From positions 2,232,001 through 2,296,000 of the forward strand of contig NZ_CP029331.1 of the NCBI RefSeq assembly GCF_003345255.1: a stretch of DNA of 64,000 nucleotides. Direction: 5' to 3'. Positions within the stretch are counted from its first letter, which is position 1; the number at the start of each line of letters is the position of its first letter. A program made the position numbers and the translations under genes. The notes beneath the pieces are model-generated. The model worked only from the letters and a program-made list of their open reading frames with translations, made no database searches and was not told the origin of the DNA. Shown piece by piece: positions 52,784 through 61,773 of this stretch. The DNA is from Pseudothauera hydrothermalis. GTDB lineage: Bacteria > Pseudomonadota > Gammaproteobacteria > Burkholderiales > Rhodocyclaceae.

Positions 52784-54724
52784 TCAGACATGGCACACCG
52801 CCTCCGCGCCGCGCCCGGCCGGGGTCAGCGCGCCCGCCCCGGCGTTGCGCAGGAAGGCTTCGAACATCAGCAGCGTCCACAGCGGCGCGCTGTAGTCGCG
52901 CAGGCCGGACTGGTGGGCATCCACCAGGTGGGTGAGCGTGGCGCGGTCGAAGTAGCCGGTGGCGGCCAGGGTGTCGCCGAGTACCGCCTCGCGCACCCGC
53001 TCGCGCAGCGGACCGCGGAACCAGCGCGCCAGCGGCACCGCAAAGCCCATCTTGGGACGGTAGAGCACCTCAGCCGGCAGCATCGGCTCCAGCGCCTTCT
53101 TGAACACGAACTTGCCCTCGTTGCCGCGCACCTTGAGCGCGGACGGCAGCGTGGCCAGCCATTCGACCAGCGGGTGGTCCATCAGCGGTTCGCGCACTTC
53201 CAGCGAATGGGCCATGCTGGCGCGGTCGACCTTGGTGTTGATGTCGCCCACCAGATAGGTCTTGAGGTCCAGGTACTGGACCAGCGCCAGCGGGTCGTCG
53301 GTGTCGGCGCGCGCCGCGTGGCGGCGAAAGACTTCGAGGGCCTCGTAGCCGCCGAGCTGGGCGCGCAGCGCGGGCGAAAACAGCCGCCGGCGCTCCTGGT
53401 CGCGCAGGATGGACACCGAATGGAAATAAGCCTGCACCGAGTCGCGCGCCAGGGCCTGGAAGGTGGTCTTGGCGCGCAGCACCCGCGGCGCCCAGTCGGC
53501 CTTGGGGTAGAGCCGGCCGAGCAGGCCAAAGAGCGGCCGCCGGCAGCCCAGCGGCATGGTGCCGCGCAGGCGCTCTTCCATCAGATGCAGGCGGTAGCGC
53601 CGATAACCGCCTAAGCTCTCGTCGCCGCCGTCGCCCGACAGGGCTACAGTGACATGGCGGCGGGCGAGCTGACACACCCGCCAGGTGGGGATGGCCGAGC
53701 TGTCGGCGTAGGGCTCGTCGTAGAGCGCGGCCAGCCGATCGATGAGTTCGAAGTCGTCGGACTCCACCGTCTCCACGCGGTGGTTGGTGCGGTAGCGCTC
53801 GGCTACCATGCGGGCGAACTCGGCTTCGTTGAAGGCCGGATCGGCAAAGGCGATCGCACAGGTGTTGACCGGGCCGTCGGAGAGCCCCGCCATCGCCGCC
53901 ACCACCGCGCTGGAATCCACCCCGCCGGACAGAAAAGCGCCCAGCGGCACTTCCGAGATCATGCGCAGGCGCACCGATTCGCGTAGGCGCTCGACCAGCT
54001 CGGCAGAGGCGTCCTCCAAGGAAACCGGGTTGTCCAGGGTGAAATGCACGTCCCAGTAGGCGTGCGGGCGCGGCAGGGCCTCGCCGCGGCGCACGCACAG
54101 GGTCTCGCCCGGACCGAGCTTGCGGGCGCCGGCGAAGATGCAGCGCGGCTCAGGCACATAACCGAGGGCAAAGTATTCCTCCACCGCCAACGGGTCGATG
54201 CGCCGATCCAACGCCGGGTGCTGCATCAGCACCTTGAGTTCCGAGCCGAAGGCGAGCGTGCCGTCGGGCAGTTCGGCGTAGAAAAGCGGCTTCACCCCCA
54301 GGCGGTCGCGGGCAAGAAACAACGTCTGCTGGCCGCGGTCGTAGAGCGCGAAGGCGAACATGCCGCGAAAGCGGCTCACACAGGAGGCGCCCCAGGCCTC
54401 CCAGGCGTGCACGATCACCTCGGTGTCGCTGCGGGTGTGGAAGCGGTGGCCGAGGGCTTCGAGTTCGGGGACCAATTCGGCGTAGTTGTAGATCTCGCCG
54501 TTGAATACCACCGCCACCGAGCCGTCCTCGTTGAACAGCGGCTGCTGGCCGGTGGCCAGGTCGATGATGGACAGCCGGCGGTGGGCCAGCGCCACCCCCG
54601 GCTCGAACAAAAAGCCGCCCTCGTCCGGGCCGCGGTGGAACTGGACCTCATTCATCCGCTGCACCAGCTCGCGCGGAAAGTCCCGCTTGCCATTGAGATC
54701 GAACAATCCGGCAATGCCGCACAT
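52784..54724 (-). CDS. Exosortase A-associated amidotransferase (asparagine synthase type)
   Basis: A 646-residue AsnB-family enzyme of the exosortase-A type (TIGR03108-like). Cys2 is the glutaminase nucleophile (MCGIAGLFD), supported by HRGPDEGG and FNGEIYNYAEL. The synthetase half has the PP-loop LSGGVDSSAV, SGDGGDESLGGYRRY and KMGFAVPLARWFRGPL. It likely transfers glutamine-derived ammonia onto a carboxyl group of the polymer, such as a uronic acid, which is an inference. ATG at 54724, 7 bp after the TIGR03088-type gene. It contrasts with the nucleophile-less homologue at 38928-40730. Confidence 0.94.
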   Translation of the reverse strand: MCGIAGLFDLNGKRDFPRELVQRMNEVQFHRGPDEGGFLFEPGVALAHRRLSIIDLATGQQPLFNEDGSVAVVFNGEIYNYAELVPELEALGHRFHTRSDTEVIVHAWEAWGASCVSRFRGMFAFALYDRGQQTLFLARDRLGVKPLFYAELPDGTLAFGSELKVLMQHPALDRRIDPLAVEEYFALGYVPEPRCIFAGARKLGPGETLCVRRGEALPRPHAYWDVHFTLDNPVSLEDASAELVERLRESVRLRMISEVPLGAFLSGGVDSSAVVAAMAGLSDGPVNTCAIAFADPAFNEAEFARMVAERYRTNHRVETVESDDFELIDRLAALYDEPYADSSAIPTWRVCQLARRHVTVALSGDGGDESLGGYRRYRLHLMEERLRGTMPLGCRRPLFGLLGRLYPKADWAPRVLRAKTTFQALARDSVQAYFHSVSILRDQERRRLFSPALRAQLGGYEALEVFRRHAARADTDDPLALVQYLDLKTYLVGDINTKVDRASMAHSLEVREPLMDHPLVEWLATLPSALKVRGNEGKFVFKKALEPMLPAEVLYRPKMGFAVPLARWFRGPLRERVREAVLGDTLAATGYFDRATLTHLVDAHQSGLRDYSAPLWTLLMFEAFLRNAGAGALTPAGRGAEAVCHV

Positions 54725-54731
54725 CTTGCGC

Positions 54732-55898
54732 CTACCCCCGTATCGCGTGGCCCGCCGCGGCCAGCAGTTCGTCGTAGAGCGCGACATAGCGCGCCACCAT
54801 GCCTTCCAGGCTGAAAAGCCGTTCCACCCGCTCGCGTCCGGCCATTCCCTGGCCGAGTGCCGCCAGCGGGTCGCGCAGCCAGTCGGCGATGGCTTCGGCC
54901 ATCGCCACCTCGTCGCCGGAGGGCAGCAGCGTGCCGGTACGCCCGGGTTGCACCAGCTCGCGGTTGCCGCCCACGTCGGTGGCAATCACCGGCAGCCCGC
55001 TGGCCATCGCCTCCAGAATGGTGTTGGAGATGCCCTCGGCGCGCGAAGGCAGCACAAAACCGTCCAGGGCGCGCATCACCTCCGGGGTGTCGCTGCGCTC
55101 GCCGGCCAACCATACTCGCTCGGCCACACCGGAATCGGCCAGCACGCGCTCGATCTCGCCGCGCAACGGGCCTTCGCCGACGATCACCAGGCGCAGCGGC
55201 TCGGCCAGCGCCGGTTGGGTGCGAAGCAAGTGCACGAAGGCGCGGACGAGCAACACCTGGTCCTTGACCGCCTGCAGACGGCCGACCGTGCCGATCACTT
55301 TGAGCCGCGAGTCATTGAAGGGCGAGCCGGCCAAGGGCTCGCGGCCGTGGATAGGCATGTGGAAGCGGCGGATATCCACCCCGTTGCAAATGCGTTCGAT
55401 GCGCGCAGCCGGCACGCCGACGCGCTCGCGCAGGTAGTCGGCAATCTGGCCGGAGAGCGCCACGTAACGGGTGACGAAGGGCCGATAGGCGCGCCGCACC
55501 CACTGGTAGCGGCGGCGCAGACCCTGCGGGTCGCGGGTATCCCAACCATGCTCGCCGTGGATACGCACCGGCACCCCCGCCATGCGCGCAGGCAGCTGCG
55601 CTTCCAGAGCGGCCAGGTTGCGGGTATGCACCACCGCCGGGCGCAGTGAGGAAAACAGCGCGGCGATTTTCCGGTAGAGCCAAAAGCCGTGTCCGGGCGG
55701 CTTGGCAAGATCGATGAAGCGCACGTCCTCGCGCTCTACCCGCGCGCGAAAATCCGGGCAGCTGTCGGTGAGCGCCACGATAGCGTGGCGGTAGCGCGCC
55801 GCGGGCGGGCTGTTGACCAGGTTCACCAGGCCGTTTTCCAGCCCGCCGACGCGAAAGCCATACACCACGTGCGCGATCAGGGGCCGCGGATCGCTCAT
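54732..55898 (-). CDS. XrtA-type glycosyltransferase (TIGR03088-like)
   Basis: A 388-residue GT4 enzyme of the TIGR03088 group. It starts LIAHVVYGFRVGGLENGLVNLVN, has RICNGVDIRRFHMP, GTVGRLQAVKDQVLLVRAFVHL, and SRAEGISNTILEAMASGLPVIATDVGGN with the E-x7-E motif. The start overlaps the exosortase stop by 4 bp. Members of this group are almost confined to XrtA loci, which supports the locus identity. The sugar it transfers is unknown. Confidence 0.94.
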   Translation of the reverse strand: MSDPRPLIAHVVYGFRVGGLENGLVNLVNSPPAARYRHAIVALTDSCPDFRARVEREDVRFIDLAKPPGHGFWLYRKIAALFSSLRPAVVHTRNLAALEAQLPARMAGVPVRIHGEHGWDTRDPQGLRRRYQWVRRAYRPFVTRYVALSGQIADYLRERVGVPAARIERICNGVDIRRFHMPIHGREPLAGSPFNDSRLKVIGTVGRLQAVKDQVLLVRAFVHLLRTQPALAEPLRLVIVGEGPLRGEIERVLADSGVAERVWLAGERSDTPEVMRALDGFVLPSRAEGISNTILEAMASGLPVIATDVGGNRELVQPGRTGTLLPSGDEVAMAEAIADWLRDPLAALGQGMAGRERVERLFSLEGMVARYVALYDELLAAAGHAIRG

Positions 55899-57478
55899 CG
55901 CGCCACCTCCGCGGCTTGGCGCAGCATGGCCTTGAGCGCCGGCCCCGCCGCACGGGCGAAGTCCTGTGCGCTCACCCGCGCGCTCGCCTCGTCGTCGCCC
56001 AACGGCACGATCAGCGCCACATGGGCAGCATCATCGGCCCGTCCGCTCAAGCGATCCAGCGCCGTGAGCGCCTTGGCGCCGATGTCGCTGGTCACCACGC
56101 GCCCGTCCATCCAGTACCAGGACCACACCGCCAACTTGCGATGGCCGTCCTGGCTGCCGACCACGGCGCGGCGCACGGTCACTGCGCTGCCGTCGGCGGC
56201 CACCGGCAATTCGTCCCCGCGCTCGTCCAACAAAACCCATGCCGGGCGCTCGCCACCGACCAGACGATTACCCCACATGACCAGTTCGCGCCCTGGGTGC
56301 TGGGCCGCGTAGTAATGCACCTGCAGGGTCAGGACCTGGTCGCCGCGCCGCCAGCTACGCCGGAACTCGCCACGCGCGCCGAGAAAATGCGGGCGCAAAC
56401 CCGGATCGACACGGTCGTCCGGCGTCCATCCCGACACCTCGGCGCGCATCGCCAGCGCCACCTCGAAGGCCGCCACCGGTGCGTCGAAACGCGCCAGCAA
56501 CAGGGGCCAGGCCGCGGTGACCGCCGCCAGCACCAGCACCGGCCACCAGCGTACGGCCGCCGTCCCCGCCGGCGCGGCCGCTGCCGGCAGCGCGGGCGCG
56601 GGTTGGCCCTCCTCGCGCCAGCGCGCGCCGACGGCGAACATCAGCAGGATGACCACGCCGAAGAACAGCCAGCCATAGACCAGATGATCGACGCCCGCAG
56701 CCACCCGGTTGTCGGTAAGGTAGCCGAGCATCACGATCAGGTAGGCGCGTACCCAGTTGGCGACGATGGGCACCGCCGCCGCCAGCGCGACGAAGAGCAG
56801 ACGGCGGTGCAGGCTGTGGTAATTGAGGTAGGCGTAGAGCGTGCCGACCATCAGCGAAGCGATCAGATAGCGGATGCCGCTACAGGCTTCCACCACCGAC
56901 CAGCGCCCGTTGGGCACGATAAAATGCAACCCTTCCTGGAACACCGGCACGCCCGACAGGCGCAAAGCGCCCACGGTAAAGGTGGCGGTGTGCTGCATCA
57001 GCACCGGCATCAGAAATTCACCTACGGGCGCGCCGAAGAACAAAAACAGCAGCGGAAAGGCCAACACCCGCGACAGCCGCCAGCCCAGCATGCCGGCCAG
57101 GGCACCTACCAGCATGGTCACGAAGGCCAGGTGCTCCAGCGCATTGACCGACACCATGCGGGCGAGCAGCCAGGCCAGGCCGGCGAGCGCCACCGGCAAG
57201 GCCGCCCAGGCGGTGGGCTGCGGGCGCGCCAGGCGGTCACGGCGCCGCCATACCAGCCAGGCGCAAATCGGCAGCACCACCAGGCCGTGGGCAAAGGTCT
57301 CCGAGCGCCACCAGATCGCCGCAATGCCCTGCGCGGTGGGCCAATACCAGATCAGCAACCAGACAAAAGTACCGGCCAGCGCCAGCGCGACGGCGGCGGC
57401 GCCTTGCCCGGCGCGCTGTTCCGGCGTACCGGCGCTGGGCGCGGCTGCGGCCATGAGCGTTACCGCATCGCGCTTCAC
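55895..57478 (-). CDS. xrtA: Exosortase A fused to EpsI domain
   Basis: A 527-residue inner-membrane protein. The N-terminal exosortase half (about 1-300, eight or so membrane segments) has the catalytic Cys199 in VVEACSGIRYL, Arg244 in NWVRAYLIVM and His265 in GVDHLVYGW. The C-terminal half (about 315-527) is a periplasmic EpsI domain, beginning after one further membrane segment (WWPVLVLAAVTAAWPLLLA). Exosortases cleave and transfer PEP-CTERM proteins, here presumably during their export with the exopolysaccharide. The start is GTG at 57478, overlapping the upstream stop (GTGA); an ATG lies 8 codons later. No PEP-CTERM protein is coded in this window. Confidence 0.95.
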   Translation of the reverse strand: MKRDAVTLMAAAAPSAGTPEQRAGQGAAAVALALAGTFVWLLIWYWPTAQGIAAIWWRSETFAHGLVVLPICAWLVWRRRDRLARPQPTAWAALPVALAGLAWLLARMVSVNALEHLAFVTMLVGALAGMLGWRLSRVLAFPLLFLFFGAPVGEFLMPVLMQHTATFTVGALRLSGVPVFQEGLHFIVPNGRWSVVEACSGIRYLIASLMVGTLYAYLNYHSLHRRLLFVALAAAVPIVANWVRAYLIVMLGYLTDNRVAAGVDHLVYGWLFFGVVILLMFAVGARWREEGQPAPALPAAAAPAGTAAVRWWPVLVLAAVTAAWPLLLARFDAPVAAFEVALAMRAEVSGWTPDDRVDPGLRPHFLGARGEFRRSWRRGDQVLTLQVHYYAAQHPGRELVMWGNRLVGGERPAWVLLDERGDELPVAADGSAVTVRRAVVGSQDGHRKLAVWSWYWMDGRVVTSDIGAKALTALDRLSGRADDAAHVALIVPLGDDEASARVSAQDFARAAGPALKAMLRQAAEVAR

Positions 57479-58728
57479 GGCAAGGCCCCGGCGGCCGGCG
57501 CGGCGCTTGCGGGCCGCGCATCGAGCAGCGCATCGAGCACGCCCAGGTGTGCGGCCCAACTGTAATGGCTCTCCACCGTCCGCCGCGCCGCCACACCGAT
57601 TTTGGCGCGCAGCGCGGGATCGGCCAGCAGGCGGTCCACCGCGGCGACAAACTCGGCGGCAGTGCCGGCGCTGACATAAGCCTGCCCCGGTTCGCCCGCC
57701 AAGCCGACCGCGGAATCCGCGGACACCACCACCGCGCGGCCCATGGCCATGGCTTCCAGCACCTTGTTCTGGATGCCGCGCGCCACCCGTAGCGGCGCAA
57801 CCACCACGTCGGCATGCGCCAGGTAGGGACGCACATCCGGCACCGCGCCGGTCACCACCAGGTCCGCTCCGGCCAGCTCGCGCACCGCTGCGGTCGGGTT
57901 CATGCCCACCACGAAAAAGCGCAGCCCCGGATGGTGAGCGCGCAGCGCCGGCAGCACTTCCTGGGCAAACCAGCGCACCGCGTCGACATTGGGCCAGTAG
58001 TCCATCGCCCCGGTAAAAGCCAGCACCGGCCCGGCTGCCGGCCACGGCATCGGCAGATCGGGCGACGGCGAGAAGTATTCGGCATCGACACCGTTTTGCA
58101 TCACCTTGACCCGGTTGGCGGCTTCGGGCGCTGCGCGGCGAAAGATCTGCGCCTCGGCCTCGGTGACGAAAAGCGCGGCGGTGGCCCGCTGCGCCGCCCG
58201 GCGCTCGAACGCGAGCAGACGCTCGCCCTCGCGCCGGTACACCCAGGCCATCGGTCCGGCGCGCCGGGCGGCGTACTGGATCCATTTGGCCGAATCGACA
58301 TCGCAGAAATCCACCACCACGCTGTCAAGTTCCGGGATATCCGTGTACTGCGCCATCGGCCCAGAAAACACCACCGCCTGGACGATGCCCTCGCGCCGCA
58401 CCGTGTTCTGCACCCACTGCCGCAGACGGCCGCTGCGATAGTAGGGCAGGCTGAGCGCCTCGCCGCCGAGCAGCCCGCGCAGGCTGGTCAGACGCGCCGT
58501 CAGCGGATCGAGGCGTTCGGCATAGACGCCGGCGCACCATTGATCGAGGCGCTCGACATGCTGCCAGTCTTCCGGCTGATCGACGAAGCAGGCCAGAAAA
58601 ACCCGATGGCGCCGTGCCAAGTGGCGCAGGATGTTGAAGGAGCGCACCTTGTCACCCTTGTTCGGCGGCCACGGGATGCGGTGGACCAGGAAAAGGACGG
58701 GCGGACGGGTTGTCATGGCCGCGCTCAC
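57475..58728 (-). CDS. XrtA-type glycosyltransferase (TIGR03087-like)
   Basis: A 417-residue GT4 enzyme of the TIGR03087 group. It contains LFLVHRIPWPPNKGDKVRSFNILRHLA, VVDFCDVDSAKWIQYA, VMQNGVDAEYFSP, LAFTGAMDYWPNVDAVRWF and VAPLRVARGIQNKVLEAMAMGRAVVVS. The GTG start at 58728 overlaps the FemAB stop (GTGA); an ATG four codons later is possible. Its stop overlaps the exosortase start, so the two are coupled. Confidence 0.94.
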   Translation of the reverse strand: MSAAMTTRPPVLFLVHRIPWPPNKGDKVRSFNILRHLARRHRVFLACFVDQPEDWQHVERLDQWCAGVYAERLDPLTARLTSLRGLLGGEALSLPYYRSGRLRQWVQNTVRREGIVQAVVFSGPMAQYTDIPELDSVVVDFCDVDSAKWIQYAARRAGPMAWVYRREGERLLAFERRAAQRATAALFVTEAEAQIFRRAAPEAANRVKVMQNGVDAEYFSPSPDLPMPWPAAGPVLAFTGAMDYWPNVDAVRWFAQEVLPALRAHHPGLRFFVVGMNPTAAVRELAGADLVVTGAVPDVRPYLAHADVVVAPLRVARGIQNKVLEAMAMGRAVVVSADSAVGLAGEPGQAYVSAGTAAEFVAAVDRLLADPALRAKIGVAARRTVESHYSWAAHLGVLDALLDARPASAAPAAGALP

Positions 58729-59765
58729 CCCAGGTTGCGCACGATGTAGGGCCCGAGCACATTGGCCACCGGCAGCGGCAGACGGCGCCAGAGCGCAATG
58801 AAGGCCCGGTACTTGGGGTTCAGCGGATTGTTCTGCGGCACGCTGTCGCGCTTGTACAGCCGGTACTCGTAGGCCAGCGGCTGCGGCTCGAAGCCCCAGT
58901 TCTTCTTGAACGCATAGGGACCGGTGCCGAGCTTGCTGCGCCCGTAGTCGAACAGCGTATCGCCGCGCTCGCAGGCCCGGCGCATCAGCTCCCAGTATTT
59001 GAAGTCGTTGGCGGCCAGCGCTCTGGCGGCCGGATGATCGCCCGCGTAGTAAGGCAGCACTTCGCCGCGAAAGCGAAAACCCAGCACCGAGGACAACGCC
59101 CGCCCGGAACGGTCGGTGACCGTGAGCACCTCGCAGTTGCAGCCGAAGGTGTCGAGCAGGCGTTCGAAGAAGCGTCGGGGCAATGCGGGCGTGCCGTGGC
59201 GCAGCACGTTGTCGGCATAGAGGGCGAAAAAGCGCCCGGCATCCGCGTCGAACTGACTCGCCAGCCCGTTTTGGATGCCCTTGCGCACCATCGCCCGTTG
59301 CTTACGCGGGATGGCCAGCAGATTGGCCTCGACCTCGGGCAGGATGGGTTTGCGAAAAGTGGCGTAGACCGTCTGGCGCGGCCATTCCGGGTGGCGCGGC
59401 GCCATGTTGCGGTATTCGAGGTGCTGCACCCCGAGACGCAGCGCGAGCGCCTCGGCCTCAGCCTCCAGGGCGGCGACCGCTTCGGCATCCTCCCCGGCGA
59501 TACCGCCATAGACGCAGAAGGGCTGCGAAACCAGCGCATGGCCGAACAGCCGGCTCCTGACCTCGGCCAGCGGCAGCACCGCGACGATCGCGCCCGCGCG
59601 CCGCGCATACAGGTAGTAGCTGCGGTGGCCGAAGACCTCCTCGATCAGCGCGCGCCAGGCCGACAGATGAAAAAAGCTCGCCTGTGGGCAGGCGCGCACA
59701 AAAGCATCCCAGTCGGCGCGCTCGGCCTCTGCCAAGGTGTGGACGGTCAGTGCTGCGGGCTGCAT
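58725..59765 (-). CDS. FemAB-like protein of the XrtA locus
   Basis: A 346-residue GNAT-fold protein of the FemAB-related, PEP-CTERM-associated group (TIGR03019-like). Visible are QASFFHLSAWRALIEEVFG, YRNMAPRHPEWPRQTVYATFRKPI, IPRKQRAMVRKGIQNGL and FDYGRSKLGTGPYAFKKNWGFEPQPL. FemAB enzymes transfer amino acids from aminoacyl-tRNA; here the donor is unproven. The start at 59765 is preferred because AGGAGG lies 8 bases upstream, and the longer ATG at 59789 overlaps the deacetylase by 11 bp. It belongs to operon C between the deacetylase and GT genes. Confidence 0.9.
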   Translation of the reverse strand: MQPAALTVHTLAEAERADWDAFVRACPQASFFHLSAWRALIEEVFGHRSYYLYARRAGAIVAVLPLAEVRSRLFGHALVSQPFCVYGGIAGEDAEAVAALEAEAEALALRLGVQHLEYRNMAPRHPEWPRQTVYATFRKPILPEVEANLLAIPRKQRAMVRKGIQNGLASQFDADAGRFFALYADNVLRHGTPALPRRFFERLLDTFGCNCEVLTVTDRSGRALSSVLGFRFRGEVLPYYAGDHPAARALAANDFKYWELMRRACERGDTLFDYGRSKLGTGPYAFKKNWGFEPQPLAYEYRLYKRDSVPQNNPLNPKYRAFIALWRRLPLPVANVLGPYIVRNLG

Positions 59766-59778
59766 CGGCGCGACCTCC

Positions 59779-60621
59779 TCATCCGGCATCGCCGAACACC
59801 GTATCCGCCCGCCCCCAACGGAAGTCGCTCAACAGACGCTGCAGGCGGGCTTCGGTGTGGCGCAGGTTGAGGTAGTGCCGGAAACGGGTCTTGGCGCTGG
59901 CCTCGGTGACCCGCGGCTGCTCCGGGTCCATCTCCCAGGGATGGAAGTAGAAGATCGCCGGCTGCCCCTCCGCGCGGTTGACCCGGGCGATCTGCCAGCG
60001 CGACACCGCATAGGGCAGCAGGCGGAAATAACCGCCGCCGCCGGCTGGCCAGTTGCGCCCCAACCAGCGGGTGGTGGTGACCGGAATTTCCACCAGGCCA
60101 TTGTCCAGCCGCCAGGCAAAACGTGGCGCATCCGGCATGCCGTAATGATCGTGCCGCACCGGATAGACGCTGGAGCTGTAGCGGTAACCGGCTTGGGCAA
60201 TGCAGTCGTGCGCCCATGGGTTGTCGCGCCCGATGGAGAAGCTGGGCGCGCGGTAGCCGGCCACATCCTGCCCGGTGATGTCTTCCAGCACCGCCTTGGC
60301 CAGCCGGATGTCGGCCAGGAAGGTTTCCGGGGTCTGCGCACTGGCGCGTTCGTGTCCATAGCCGTGACTGGCAATCTCGTGGCCGCCGGCGGCGATGCGA
60401 CGTACCAAGCCGGGGTAGCGCTCGGCGATCCAGCCAAGGGTAAAGAAGGTGGCCACGGTGTCATAGCGCGCGAGCAATTCGAGGATGCGCTCGACGTTGG
60501 CTTCCACCCGGCAAGGCACCGTCTCCCATTGCGACCGCGGAAAATGCGGGGCCAGCGCGGAGACCTGGAAGTAGTCCTCGACATCGATGGTCAGCGCATT
60601 GGTGATCGGTTGGGGCATCAT
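59779..60621 (-). CDS. XrtA-type polysaccharide deacetylase (TIGR03006-like)
   Basis: A 280-residue NodB-type deacetylase of the XrtA-specific group. ALTIDVEDYFQVSAL (catalytic base and metal Asp) opens the domain; TFFTLGWIAERYPGL, HEIASHGYGHERA (metal histidines), GYRAPSFSIGRDNPWAHD and YFHPWEMDPEQPR follow. It should deacetylate N-acetyl sugars of the exopolysaccharide, matching the adjacent WecB that supplies ManNAc-type precursors. Two tandem ATG codons are present at the start (60621 and 60618), directly following the wecB stop with no gap. Confidence 0.93.
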   Translation of the reverse strand: MMPQPITNALTIDVEDYFQVSALAPHFPRSQWETVPCRVEANVERILELLARYDTVATFFTLGWIAERYPGLVRRIAAGGHEIASHGYGHERASAQTPETFLADIRLAKAVLEDITGQDVAGYRAPSFSIGRDNPWAHDCIAQAGYRYSSSVYPVRHDHYGMPDAPRFAWRLDNGLVEIPVTTTRWLGRNWPAGGGGYFRLLPYAVSRWQIARVNRAEGQPAIFYFHPWEMDPEQPRVTEASAKTRFRHYLNLRHTEARLQRLLSDFRWGRADTVFGDAG

Positions 60622-61773
60622 TCAACGTGCGCGCTCAAAATGGTCCAGCCAGCGGGCCAGATGGGCGGCAATGCGCTGCGCTGCCCGCCCGTCCCACAGT
60701 TCGGGCACCCGGCCGCGCTTGCCGCCATGGCGGAGGATGTCATCCACCCCGGCCAGTAAGACCTGGGGGTCGATGCCGACCAGGGTGTTGGTGCCCTGCT
60801 CCACGGTGATCGGTCGTTCGGTGTTTTCACGCAAGGTCAGGCAGGGCACGCCCAGAGCGGTAGTCTCTTCCTGTATGCCGCCCGAGTCAGTGAGAACCAT
60901 CACGGCACGCGACATCAAGCCGAGCATCTCGAGATAGCCCTGGGGCGGCAGCACGATCATGCCGGGTGCATCCAGGCGGCCGAGCAGGCCGAAGCGCTCC
61001 AGGTTGCCGCGGGTGCGCGGGTGCAGGGCCAGCACCAGCGGCAGGCGGTGGGCGATCTGGCGCAGCGCCTCCAGCAAGGGGCCGAGCACCTCGGGATGAT
61101 CGACATTGGACGGCCGGTGCAGGGTGACCACGCCATAGCCGGCGGCGAGCACCTGAGGATCGAGGCCGGCGTCGCGTAGCAACGCTTCGGCCGACACAGC
61201 ACGCGGCAAACTGGCCAACAGGCTATCGATCATGACATTGCCAACGAACACCGCACGCGCCGGATCGATGCCTTCGCGCGCCAGGTTGCCGTGGGCGCTG
61301 CGCTCGGTGGTGTAGAGCACATCGGCAAGCTGGTCGGTGAGCACGCGGTTGATTTCTTCCGGCATGCGCCGGTCGTAGCTGCGCAGCCCGGCCTCGACGT
61401 GAATCACCGGAATCTGGCGTTTGGCCGCCACCAATGCGCAGGCCAGGGTGGAGTTCACATCGCCGACCACCAGCACCGCGCGCGCACCGTACCGGTCGAT
61501 CACCGGTTCGAAGCGGCGCATCACCTCAGCAGTCTGCACCGCGTGGCTGGCCGAGCCGACGCCAAGGTTCACCTCCGGCGCGGGCAGATCGAGGTCGGCA
61601 AACAGGCGGTCGTTCATCGCGCTGTCATAATGCTGCCCGGTATGCACCAAGAGGCTGCGCAGCGCCGGATCGTGCGCGGCAAAAGCACGGATGATCGGCG
61701 CCATCTTCATGTAGTTGGGCCGGGCGCCGACCACGCACAGAATAGGCGCCGGCTCTGCGGCTTCAGTGTTCAT
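60622..61773 (-). CDS. wecB: UDP-N-acetylglucosamine 2-epimerase (non-hydrolysing)
   Basis: A 383-residue GT-B-like epimerase that interconverts UDP-GlcNAc and UDP-ManNAc. LCVVGARPNYMKMAPIIRAF, LLVHTGQHYD, VGDVNSTLACALVAAK, VIHVEAGLRSYDRRMPEEINRVLTDQLAD, TLHRPSNVD and LTDSGGIQEETTALGVPCLTLRENTERP are all diagnostic. It should feed ManNAc-type units into the polymer. GAGGGA lies before the ATG, inside the 3' end of the ATPase gene, with which it overlaps by 11 bp. Confidence 0.96.
   Translation of the reverse strand: MNTEAAEPAPILCVVGARPNYMKMAPIIRAFAAHDPALRSLLVHTGQHYDSAMNDRLFADLDLPAPEVNLGVGSASHAVQTAEVMRRFEPVIDRYGARAVLVVGDVNSTLACALVAAKRQIPVIHVEAGLRSYDRRMPEEINRVLTDQLADVLYTTERSAHGNLAREGIDPARAVFVGNVMIDSLLASLPRAVSAEALLRDAGLDPQVLAAGYGVVTLHRPSNVDHPEVLGPLLEALRQIAHRLPLVLALHPRTRGNLERFGLLGRLDAPGMIVLPPQGYLEMLGLMSRAVMVLTDSGGIQEETTALGVPCLTLRENTERPITVEQGTNTLVGIDPQVLLAGVDDILRHGGKRGRVPELWDGRAAQRIAAHLARWLDHFERAR

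Noticed and set aside
55916-57565. 549-residue plus-strand open frame
   Set aside because: Antisense to exosortase A, whose catalytic residues are evident; the translation is His/Arg/Gln-rich.
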